This document shows, one piece after another, positions 1 to 7,368 of a stretch of DNA of 64,000 nucleotides. The stretch lies in assembly GCA_016706225.1 (NCBI GenBank), contig JADJKB010000003.1, forward strand, positions 248,001-312,000. The letters are read 5' to 3'. Below the pieces are notes generated by a model. That model saw only the letters and a list, made by a program, of their open reading frames with translations. It was not told the origin of the DNA and made no database searches. Position 1 is the stretch's first letter; every line of letters begins with the position of its first letter. The DNA is from Myxococcales bacterium (GTDB lineage: Bacteria; Myxococcota_A; Polyangia; Polyangiales; Polyangiaceae). The position numbers and the translations under genes are program-made.

Positions 1-1
1 C

Positions 2-394
2 ACGCTCGGCGCCGCCATTAGCAGCATTCGCGAGCGGGCCCGAACCTGGGTCGAGGCCGCCCACGCCCTCGACTACTTCTTCCGCGAGCCGCCGGAGATG
101 GACGCGGACGCCAGCGCCAAACACCTGGGCGCAGGCGCCGTGAACGTCCTCACCACGCTTCGGGAGATCTGCGCCGGCATCGAAACGTTCAGCGTGCCCG
201 CCCTCGAGGAGGCCGTTCGAGTCTGGACCGAGCGCGAGCAGATCAAGATGAAGGACGTGGCCCAGCCAGCACGGGTCGCCCTCACGGGCCGCACGGCGAG
301 CCCCGGCCTGTTCGACGTGATGGTCGTGCTCGGTCGAGAGCGCACCGTTCGACGCCTCGAGGCAGCGGCAAACCTGGCGAGCGAGCGCAGCTAG
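2..394 (+). CDS. gltX: Glutamate--tRNA ligase, C-terminal fragment (5' end outside window)
   Basis: This is the last ~130 codons of a gene that begins upstream of the window; the frame is open from base 2. The translation shows the anticodon-binding end of class I glutamyl-tRNA synthetase: a helical segment with FFRE, then the family-typical stretch ALTGRTASPGLFDVM followed by GRERTVRRL near the stop. The full enzyme charges tRNA-Glu with glutamate in the cytoplasm. The catalytic HIGH and KMSKS motifs are not in the window, so it cannot be decided here whether the enzyme is discriminating or also charges tRNA-Gln. The next gene on the same strand starts 14 bases after the stop, so the two may be co-transcribed. 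Confidence 0.9.
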   Translation, partial: TLGAAISSIRERARTWVEAAHALDYFFREPPEMDADASAKHLGAGAVNVLTTLREICAGIETFSVPALEEAVRVWTEREQIKMKDVAQPARVALTGRTASPGLFDVMVVLGRERTVRRLEAAANLASERS

Positions 395-408
395 GCTGCC
401 AAAGACCC

Positions 409-1395
409 ATGATCGACGGCCTCGCCAATCTGGGACCCGAGCTGCCCGAGGGCTTCACCCTGCCGCTGGCTCACTTGCGCGAGCTCTCCTGGTGGGACGC
501 GATCCTCGGATATCCGCCGCTCAAGGCGCTGCTCCCGATCCCGATCATGTGCCTGATGGCGCCGCTCATCTGGCGCTTCTTCCGCGACACCTGGCGTGCG
601 CTCGACGCCGAGGCCGCCGAGTTCCGCGCCGAACAGGTCCGCGCCGGCAACCACGACCTCCGACCTGCTGTGTGTCTGGCCATCACGGCCATCGTGCTGA
701 CGCTGCAGGAATACTACGGCGGCCGTCAGGTCTACGATCAGATGATCCGGCCGTTCTTGTCCGAGCTCGAGCGAAACGGCAGCGCGTGGGTGAAGCTCGG
801 CAAGTACGACGAGCTCTACGGTTACGCCTGGTGGGTCACGAGCCGCGTGGTTGGCTACGTGCTGATTCCGCTCCCGCTGTGGAAGCTGATGTTCCCCAAG
901 GACAGCCTGCTGGACATGGGGTTTCGGGTGAAGGGTTTCTTCTCCCACGCCTGGATCTACGCCGCGTGTCTGGGCTTCGTACTGCCCGCGATGTTGCTGG
1001 TGGCTTCGCAGCCGGATTTTGGCGGGTACTACCCATTTTACAAACAGAGCTCGCGCAGCTGGTTCGATTTTCTCACCTGTGAGGCCATCTACTTCGTGCA
1101 GTTCCTCTCGCTCGAATCGTTCTTCCGCGGCTGGATCGTCGGCGCGCTCCGCAAGAGCATGGGCGCGGGAGCCATCTTTGCCATGGCCGTCCCCTACTGC
1201 ATGATCCACTACGGGAAGCCGTACCTCGAAGCCAACGGCGCCATCGTTGCGGGCGTCGTGCTCGGCAGTCTCGCCATGCGCACGCGCAGCATCTACTCCG
1301 GGTTCCTGGTGCACATCACCGTCGCCTTCCTGATGGACTTCCTCGCGCTGTGGAAGCGCGGCGGGTTGCCGACGACGCTCTGGGCGCCGGGCTGA
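409..1395 (+). CDS. CPBP-family intramembrane protease (possible myxosortase)
   Basis: 328-residue polytopic membrane protein with about seven or eight hydrophobic segments (roughly residues 41-58, 86-103, 141-162, 182-200, 221-243, 254-268, 278-291, 298-316). The C-terminal half has the CPBP/ABI signatures: ESFFRG (E236, R240) for motif 1, H267 in PYCMIHYG for motif 2 and H302 in GFLVHITV for motif 3. Motif 1 is normally EExxxR; here the first Glu is Leu. CPBP proteins are membrane glutamic proteases (CAAX processing, bacteriocin immunity), and the enzymes proposed to cut MYXO-CTERM tails (myxosortases) belong to this family. Three MYXO-CTERM proteins are encoded 6-19 kb downstream, so that role is possible but is inference only. 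It starts at an ATG 14 bases after gltX. Confidence 0.7.
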   Translation: MIDGLANLGPELPEGFTLPLAHLRELSWWDAILGYPPLKALLPIPIMCLMAPLIWRFFRDTWRALDAEAAEFRAEQVRAGNHDLRPAVCLAITAIVLTLQEYYGGRQVYDQMIRPFLSELERNGSAWVKLGKYDELYGYAWWVTSRVVGYVLIPLPLWKLMFPKDSLLDMGFRVKGFFSHAWIYAACLGFVLPAMLLVASQPDFGGYYPFYKQSSRSWFDFLTCEAIYFVQFLSLESFFRGWIVGALRKSMGAGAIFAMAVPYCMIHYGKPYLEANGAIVAGVVLGSLAMRTRSIYSGFLVHITVAFLMDFLALWKRGGLPTTLWAPG

Positions 1396-1687
1396 GCCAG
1401 GATTCCGCCGTGGATTTCGAGGTGCTCCGGCCCCGGCGGGGTCGGCCCGGGGGGCGCCGTCGGGGGGGCCGCGCCCCAGAGCAGAGCGTTTCGCTTGCGA
1501 CGCCGGCCGTTTGGACGTTTGCTTCCGCCCGCCCGCTCGGCCCGACGTCGCCCCGTCTCCGCGCGCGCTCGAGCGCCGAGCTCGATTCGGCACGAGTGTA
1601 TCGAAGACAGCGACCGATGGAGTCGCGACCCAGCCAACGCGCGAGACAACCAGACCTTCCCGCCCCGAGGAGTCCAAGTTGAACGAG
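1396..1687. other. Intergenic region between the CPBP gene and speA
   Basis: About 290 bases with no convincing gene. The first part (around 1425-1480) is made of G and C runs with short inverted repeats such as CCCC-GGC-GGGG, which could form a terminator-like structure but has no T run. Open frames cross it only because stop codons are rare in GC-rich DNA. The speA promoter should lie here, but no clear -35/-10 pair was seen. Confidence 0.5.
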
Positions 1688-3598
1688 ATGGTCGAAAATA
1701 CCGAGCTGTGGACCGCGCAGAAGAGCGCGCAGATCTACCAGATCCAGGGCTGGGGCATGCCCTACTTCACGGTGACCGATCAAGGTCACGTGCAGGTGGC
1801 GCCCGATCCCACTCGTGATCGCCAGATCAACATGTACGAGCTGGTGCAGCACCTCGAGGCGCGCGGGCTCGATCTGCCGCTGTTGATCCGTTTCAGCGAC
1901 ATCGTCGAACACCGCATCAAACACATCAACGAGGCGTTCGAGCGCGCGATCCTCGAGTACGAGTACGCGGGAATTTACCGCGGCGTGTTCCCCGTCAAGG
2001 TGAACCAGCAGCGCCATTTGATCGAGGACGTGGTCGAGTACGGGCGTCGCTGGCAGTTCGGTCTGGAGGCCGGCAGCAAACCCGAGTTGCTCATCGCCCT
2101 GGCTGCCATGCAGGACGTCGGCGGTCTGATCATCTGCAACGGCTACAAGGATCTGCACTACATCGAGACGGCGCTGGTCGCTCAGAAGTTCGACAAGACC
2201 GTGATCGTGGTGCTCGAGCGCATAGAAGAGCTCGACCACGTGTTCCGCGCCACGGAGAAGCTGGGCATTCGCCCGCTGCTCGGTGTGCGCAGCAAGCTCA
2301 CGACCAAGGGCGTGGGACGCTGGGCGAACTCGGCGGGAGATCGGGCCAAATTCGGCCTCACGATGACGGAGATCGTGGATCTGGTCGATCGCCTCTCGGC
2401 CAAGGACATGCTCGACTGCCTGCAGCTCCTGCACTTCCACATCGGCAGCCAGATCTCGAGCATCATTCCGATCAAGAACGCGATCCAGGAAGCCGCCAAC
2501 ATCTACACCGAGCTGGCGAAGATGGGCTGCAAGATGGGCTTCTTGGACGTGGGCGGCGGGCTCGCCATCGACTACGACGGCTCCAAGACCGACTTTCACG
2601 CCTCGAAGAACTATACCCTCGAGGAGTACGCGGCGGACGTCGTTGCGCACGTGCAGGCCGCTTGCCACAAATCCAACGTGCCCTGTCCGACTCTGGTCAG
2701 CGAGAGCGGACGTGCGGTGGCGGCGCACCACTCGGTGCTCGTGTTCGAGGTCGTCGGTGTCAACGAGGTCCGGTTCGGCGCACCGGTCGAGCCGAAACCG
2801 GAGGCTCACCGGTTGATCAAGGATCTGTACGAGACCTACAAAGGCATCAGCGCGAAGAACGTGCAGGAGTCGTGGCACGACGCCACGCAGGCCAAAGAAG
2901 AGGCACAGAACCTGTTCAAGTACGGCTACCTGGGTCTGCGCGAGCGCGCCCAAGCGGAGCGCCTGTTCTGGAACTGCTGCGAGAAGATCATGGAGCGCGT
3001 GAAGCGCCTGAAGTTCGTGCCGGAAGAGCTCTGGGATCTCGAGCGCACGATGAGCAGCATCTACTACTGCAACTTCAGCATCTTCCAATCGGCGCCGGAC
3101 ATCTGGGCCATCGATCAGCTATTTCCCATCATGCCGATTCACCGGCTCGACGAGCAGCCGGAGGTGACGGCGCGCCTGGCAGATCTCACCTGCGACAGCG
3201 ATGGCATGATCGACCGATTCATCGACGTCGAGGAAGACAAACAAGTGCTCGAAGTCCACGACTTTCGGCCCAATGAGCCCTACTTCATGGGCATGTTCCT
3301 CAACGGCGCCTACCAGGAGATCCTCGGCGACCTGCACAACCTGTTCGGGGACACCAACGCGGTGCACGTGCGGCTGACAGACGAGGGGTACGAGGTCCGC
3401 AACGTGGTCAAAGGCGACAGCATCGCGGACGTGCTCCGATACGTGGAGTACCAACCCGAAGGCATGGTCGAGGCCGTGCGGAAACAAGCCGAGCGCGCGG
3501 TGCAGAGCGGGCGCCTGACCAACGAGCAGATGCGCACGCTGATGCAGCACTACGAGCAGGCGCTCCGGAGCTACACATACCTGACCGACAGCGAGTGA
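1688..3598 (+). CDS. speA: Biosynthetic arginine decarboxylase
   Basis: 636 residues, the usual size of SpeA. It decarboxylates arginine to agmatine, the first step of the agmatine route to putrescine and spermidine, using PLP. Visible family marks are FPVKVNQQ with the PLP-binding lysine K104, the substrate-barrel motif HFHIGSQI, a glycine-rich DVGGGLAIDYDG, the SESGRA stretch, and CDSDGMIDRF near the C-terminal active site. The frame stays open 177 bases upstream but that part is Arg/Pro-rich and unlike the family. ATG at 1688 is preferred; TTG at 1679 in the same frame is the alternative. It stands alone on the plus strand, with a convergent neighbour starting 44 bases after its stop. Confidence 0.93.
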   Translation: MVENTELWTAQKSAQIYQIQGWGMPYFTVTDQGHVQVAPDPTRDRQINMYELVQHLEARGLDLPLLIRFSDIVEHRIKHINEAFERAILEYEYAGIYRGVFPVKVNQQRHLIEDVVEYGRRWQFGLEAGSKPELLIALAAMQDVGGLIICNGYKDLHYIETALVAQKFDKTVIVVLERIEELDHVFRATEKLGIRPLLGVRSKLTTKGVGRWANSAGDRAKFGLTMTEIVDLVDRLSAKDMLDCLQLLHFHIGSQISSIIPIKNAIQEAANIYTELAKMGCKMGFLDVGGGLAIDYDGSKTDFHASKNYTLEEYAADVVAHVQAACHKSNVPCPTLVSESGRAVAAHHSVLVFEVVGVNEVRFGAPVEPKPEAHRLIKDLYETYKGISAKNVQESWHDATQAKEEAQNLFKYGYLGLRERAQAERLFWNCCEKIMERVKRLKFVPEELWDLERTMSSIYYCNFSIFQSAPDIWAIDQLFPIMPIHRLDEQPEVTARLADLTCDSDGMIDRFIDVEEDKQVLEVHDFRPNEPYFMGMFLNGAYQEILGDLHNLFGDTNAVHVRLTDEGYEVRNVVKGDSIADVLRYVEYQPEGMVEAVRKQAERAVQSGRLTNEQMRTLMQHYEQALRSYTYLTDSE

Positions 3599-3642
3599 GC
3601 AGCTGGCGACCGTGGGCTGTCGCTCGGCGAATGCCGCCGCCG

Positions 3643-5295
3643 TCAGCCGAGCGCCTCGAGCGCCCGCACGAGCCCGACACAGTCCTCGGCACGACGCAGC
3701 CGCTCGGCGATCGCGTCCGGCACCAGCAAACGCTCGACGCGCCCGAGCACGTCCAGACAGAGTTCCCGCGCAAGCTCGGTGTTTGCGGGTCGGGCATCGT
3801 CAGCACGCTCGGCGTCCATCAGATCGCGCAGCCAGAGCCGCCCCTGCTCGTCGACGGCGAAGCGCCGAAATCGCGCGTCGGGCAGCCGCACCCCGGCCAG
3901 AGCAAGCGCGCCCAAGATACAGGCCGCCTCGATGCAGAGGCCGAGGCCGGTCGGCGCCGAGAGTCCGCCCTTGCCCAGGATGAGCTCGTTGGCCGCGCGG
4001 CCGTGGCGTGCCATCGCCAGGTACGGCTCTCCGCCTTGGCCAAGGCCGTGGGCAACGACGGACGCGACCCCGGGCAAGGCCAAGGAAGCCGTGAGCTCGA
4101 CCGCCCGCTGGTAGCGCTCGACGTCCGCCGGCGTGCCGATGCGCACCCAGACCGACTGCTGTCGCTTGAGGAGCACACCCATCGAGAAGCGTTCGCGCGC
4201 CGGGCGTGTGTCGTCCCTGGCTGGCGCGCGTTCGGACAGGCCGATGCCCCCGATGCGCGGGCCGTCGAGGGCCGTGATCAAATGCCGCGGCACCTCGACC
4301 CGAGGCGCGTCCTTGGCGAGGGAGCTGATCAACGCGCGGGTCTCGCGGTCCAGGCCGCGGGAGAGCAGCCAGCCGAGCAGTGACCGCGCCGCGTCGCCGA
4401 ACACGCGGTCCTCTTTGGGAAAGCTCTCGAGCAGGGTACGGAGACCGGTCGCACACTTGGCGGCCGGTTCCTCCGCGAGCTCGATGCCGACCGTGAACAG
4501 GCGGCGGGCGACCGCGGGGGTCTGTGCACGCAGCACACTTTCGTGCAGACCCAGGAGCATGCTGGCGCCGCGGGCCAGCGCCGCGCCGTCGAATGGGTTC
4601 GGGGCACCGCGGACGATCACCGCGTGGGCAGAGCGCAGCGGCACCACGATGTTCGCCAGCGCCTCCGGGAGTTTCTCGGCGGAGGCGTCGAAGGCCTGCT
4701 GGAACGTCGAGCTCGAGAGCAGGCTGAAGAGCAGATCCGGCCGTGCGCGCTCGTCGGTGAGCTCGACGATCAGATCGAGCACTCGGCGCATCTGCGCCGC
4801 ACTGACGGCGCTGAAGTCGATGCGCCTCAAGGCCTCCGATAGGGCCGCCACCGCGTCGGGGCGCGCCGCGTCCTTGAGTGATTCGAGATACAAAAGAAGG
4901 TAGGCGATGTCCGGCGAGAAACGGATGATGCCTTCGAGTAGGCGTGTACGGCTGGCAGGGTCGAGTCGCTGTGCTGCCAGCTCGACCCGACTGCGTTCGA
5001 CCTTGTCCAGCAGGTGCTGGCAAACACCGCGGTGCGTCGGCTCACGCGCACCGTTCAAGAGCAGGTCCTCGGCGGCGTTGACCTTGAGCGCGAGGACCTT
5101 GCGGTGCTCGCGCAGGAAGCGCAGATGGATGCGCATCTGGGCCGCCTCGGCTGCGGTCAGCGGCAAGTCTGCCGACTTGTTCTGGTCGACCGCCGGTTTT
5201 GCGGTCTGAATCAGCTTGACCGCTGACTCGGTCGGATGCCGCGCCGGGCCACGCCGCCGCCGCTTACGATCGCTGCGGGAATCACGTTCTTGCAT
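3643..5295 (-). CDS. Helical protein with degenerate protein-kinase-like C-terminal domain
   Basis: 550 residues from an ATG at 5295. The first ~30 residues are basic. Residues ~45-360 are predicted helical, rich in Leu/Ala, and resemble an alpha-solenoid. Residues ~370-550 follow the order of a small protein kinase fold: a beta-3-like VWVRIG where the Lys is Arg, a helix-C-like segment, a hinge-like GEPYLAMARHG, a catalytic-loop-like segment in which HRD and the Asn are lost, and WLRDLMDAE in place of DFG. These changes suggest a pseudokinase rather than an active enzyme. No signal peptide or membrane segment is seen. It is divergent from the lytic transglycosylase gene (96-base gap). The kinase resemblance is read by eye; a plain hypothetical protein is the alternative. 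Confidence 0.55.
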   Translation of the reverse strand: MQERDSRSDRKRRRRGPARHPTESAVKLIQTAKPAVDQNKSADLPLTAAEAAQMRIHLRFLREHRKVLALKVNAAEDLLLNGAREPTHRGVCQHLLDKVERSRVELAAQRLDPASRTRLLEGIIRFSPDIAYLLLYLESLKDAARPDAVAALSEALRRIDFSAVSAAQMRRVLDLIVELTDERARPDLLFSLLSSSTFQQAFDASAEKLPEALANIVVPLRSAHAVIVRGAPNPFDGAALARGASMLLGLHESVLRAQTPAVARRLFTVGIELAEEPAAKCATGLRTLLESFPKEDRVFGDAARSLLGWLLSRGLDRETRALISSLAKDAPRVEVPRHLITALDGPRIGGIGLSERAPARDDTRPARERFSMGVLLKRQQSVWVRIGTPADVERYQRAVELTASLALPGVASVVAHGLGQGGEPYLAMARHGRAANELILGKGGLSAPTGLGLCIEAACILGALALAGVRLPDARFRRFAVDEQGRLWLRDLMDAERADDARPANTELARELCLDVLGRVERLLVPDAIAERLRRAEDCVGLVRALEALG

Positions 5296-5391
5296 GGGAA
5301 ACTTCAGTCGAGCGCCGAGGGGGGAGTCTAGCTGTTCCTCGCTTATCGAAGCGGGAATACTTGGACGACTGCCTGGCGTTGTCGCTACGAT
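5296..5391. other. Divergent intergenic region
   Basis: 96 bases between two divergently transcribed genes, so both promoters are expected here. On the plus strand TTGGAC (5361-5366) and TACGAT (5386-5391) resemble a -35/-10 pair but are 19 bases apart. If they are used, the transcript would start inside the annotated start of the lytic transglycosylase gene and a downstream TTG at 5404 would be the true start. Confidence 0.25.
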
Positions 5392-6018
5392 TTGTCTCGA
5401 GCCTTGTCCAACCTTGCCGTTCCCCTCCGCCTGGCGTCTTTGATATGCGGCGCAGCCTTGCTCACCCTGAGCAGCGATGGCCACGCCGACATCTACAAAA
5501 CCGTCGACTCGAGCGGCGTGGTCTCGTTCACCAACAAGCCGACCGGCAAGTCGAGCGAGCTGTTCGCCAAGGACAAGCCGAAGATCCCCGTGTTCATGCC
5601 GAGTGACACGTCGCCCGAGCGCTTCTCGCGCTACGACACGTACATTCGCCAGGCCGCGACGCTGTATCAGATCCCCGAAGAGCTCGTGCGCGCGGTGATC
5701 AAGGTCGAGAGCGACTTCGATCCGCGCGCCGTGTCGCGGGCCAACGCCCGAGGGCTGATGCAGCTCATTCCGGAGACGGCGGGCCGTATGCTGGTCACGG
5801 ACCACTTCGACCCGCGTCAGAACATCTTCGGTGGAACGCGCTACCTGCGGGTGCTCGCCAATCTGTTCAACGGAGATCTCGAGCTGACGATTGCCGCCTA
5901 CAATGCCGGTGAGAACGCCGTCATCCGCAATGGCGGGATCCCACCCTACGAAGAGACTCAGGCCTACGTCGGCAAGGTGCTGGCCTACTATCGCTACTTC
6001 CGCAGCCAGCCCAAGTGA
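5392..6018 (+). CDS. Secreted SLT-type lytic transglycosylase with DUF4124-like N-terminus
   Basis: 208 residues. After a signal-peptide-like N-terminus (hydrophobic to about residue 30, cut near GHA/DIYK) there is a short DUF4124-like segment, IYKTVDSSGVVSFTNKP. The SLT fold follows from residue ~82: catalytic Glu E106 in KVESDFDPRAVS, then ARGLMQLIPETA and the AAYNAGENAV motif. Such enzymes cleave peptidoglycan glycan strands between MurNAc and GlcNAc in the periplasm. The start is uncertain because no ATG is available: TTG 5392 gives the signal peptide as described and TTG 5404 gives a shorter one. It is convergent with the WYL regulator, whose stop lies 6 bases beyond. Confidence 0.85.
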   Translation: MSRALSNLAVPLRLASLICGAALLTLSSDGHADIYKTVDSSGVVSFTNKPTGKSSELFAKDKPKIPVFMPSDTSPERFSRYDTYIRQAATLYQIPEELVRAVIKVESDFDPRAVSRANARGLMQLIPETAGRMLVTDHFDPRQNIFGGTRYLRVLANLFNGDLELTIAAYNAGENAVIRNGGIPPYEETQAYVGKVLAYYRYFRSQPK

Positions 6019-6024
6019 GAGCGC

Positions 6025-7077
6025 TCAGCTCTTGGGCGACTTGCGCCGCTTCGGTACGCCGTACAGGCGAGCGGCCTGCTCGAGCTCACCACGCACACGT
6101 TCGACGAGCTCGGGCGGCTCGATCACCTTGGCGCGGGGTCCCCACTCGAGCACCCAGCTCACGACCGGATTGAGACTGCCGACGGTCATCGAGAGGCGCA
6201 CCCCTCCGTTGGCGATCGACTGGAGTTTTTGTGAGCCGTGCACCTTCCGCATGCGCACGTACTCTGCACCCTGGGCGTCGAAGTCGATCACGACCTTGTG
6301 CCGAGTCTCGCTGCGCCAGACCCCGAGCTCACCCTGGAAATAGTCGTCAATTTTGAAGCTGTCGGGCAGGACGAACCGCTGCGAGACGGCGCACTCCGTG
6401 TTGCGCATGCGGTCGAGGACGAAGGTTCGGATCTCGTCCTTTTCCACGTGGTGCGCCACGCAGTAGATGCTGTCTCGGTGGAGGACGAGTGCGTAGGGGT
6501 GGATGACGATGCGTTCGTCCTCTTTCTTGGCCGCACTCTTGTAGGCGAGGCTGAGGGGCCGGAGATCCGAGACCGCCTGGAACAAGTCGTCGAGCTCCTC
6601 GGTCTTCTCGGCGTAGTTCTTGGGCGCGAACGGCAGATACAGGAAGCGATCCTCGAGCCGAGCGTCTGCGAGCCCAGCATTGGGCCCTCGCCCAGGTCGT
6701 TGGGCAAACGTGAGGAGTTTGTTGATCGCGAGATCGATCTCCTCGAACAACGCCGAGCCGCGCATGGGTTCGAACAGGCGACGAGCGGCCAAGAGGGCGT
6801 ACGCTTGGGTGCGCCGGAGCTCGACCTTGCGCGGGGCCTCCGAGTGTCGGATGCGCCAGAGCAGAGCGCCTCCGCCCTTGAGCTCGTGGCTCTCGAGATC
6901 GAACTCGCGCTCCATCTCTTTCAGGTAGCGCCGCATGGTGCGGGCGCTGACGTCGAGCGCATCGGCCATCTCGTAGAGCGAGAGCCCGCGCGGGTGGCGC
7001 GCCAGCAGATCGCGCATCAAATCGAGGCGCCGATGCTGAGTGAAGCGGCCTTTGGGGCGTCCGAGCGGCTTGGGCAC
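6025..7077 (-). CDS. WYL-domain transcriptional regulator
   Basis: 350 residues from a GTG at 7077. Residues ~15-60 form an HTH of the DeoR/HTH_11 type (GLSLYEMADALDVSARTMRR). Residues ~155-235 match the WYL ligand-sensing domain, with LSLAYKSA, HPYALVLHRDSIYCVAHH and RTFVLDRM, followed by the C-terminal extension usual in YafY/PafC-type regulators. These proteins bind DNA as dimers and sense a ligand or nucleic acid through WYL. GGAGA lies about 9 bases before the GTG. It is transcribed away from the VWA gene cluster across a 291-base gap, so it is a candidate regulator of that cluster or of itself; that link is positional inference only. Confidence 0.85.
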   Translation of the reverse strand: MPKPLGRPKGRFTQHRRLDLMRDLLARHPRGLSLYEMADALDVSARTMRRYLKEMEREFDLESHELKGGGALLWRIRHSEAPRKVELRRTQAYALLAARRLFEPMRGSALFEEIDLAINKLLTFAQRPGRGPNAGLADARLEDRFLYLPFAPKNYAEKTEELDDLFQAVSDLRPLSLAYKSAAKKEDERIVIHPYALVLHRDSIYCVAHHVEKDEIRTFVLDRMRNTECAVSQRFVLPDSFKIDDYFQGELGVWRSETRHKVVIDFDAQGAEYVRMRKVHGSQKLQSIANGGVRLSMTVGSLNPVVSWVLEWGPRAKVIEPPELVERVRGELEQAARLYGVPKRRKSPKS

Positions 7078-7368
7078 GGATTGTTGTCTCCGAGAAGGCG
7101 AGCGAATGCACGCTTAGCTTCCCTGTGCCCGCGCGTCACGGGCGCTCCACAGATGCCTGGAAATGGGTGGATTCTCCCCCGGTATCGGCTAGGGCCAATG
7201 TAGGCATGGGTAGGCAAGATCGTCCCGCCCAGCCTTGAGGCTCGGAGGTCGAGCGTGTAGCTTGAGCGTTGGCTCGGAATTCTTCCGTCGGGCGCGTGGC
7301 AGGCGCTCGACGATGGGGATCTCTGACGGACCCCCCAAGCACAAACAGCGGACCTCGAGGGCGTGCCC
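7078..7368. other. Divergent intergenic region upstream of the VWA/MopE cluster
   Basis: 291 bases separating the WYL regulator (minus) from the first large VWA gene (plus). It should contain both promoters and any operator. A plus-strand promoter candidate is listed separately (7235-7263). No convincing small gene, RNA gene or long inverted repeat was seen. Confidence 0.5.
7235..7263 (+). promoter_or_regulatory. Candidate sigma-70-type promoter for the VWA/MopE cluster
   Basis: TTGAGG at 7235-7240 and TAGCTT at 7258-7263 are separated by exactly 17 bases. This is the only well-spaced pair noticed in the 291-base gap. Transcription would begin about 100 bases before the first start codon. 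Read by eye; no start-site data. Confidence 0.35.

Noticed and set aside
5296..5805. N-terminal extension of the pseudokinase-like gene beyond 5295
   Set aside because: It would run antisense through the lytic transglycosylase gene, which has a clear catalytic domain, and the added translation shows no conserved feature.
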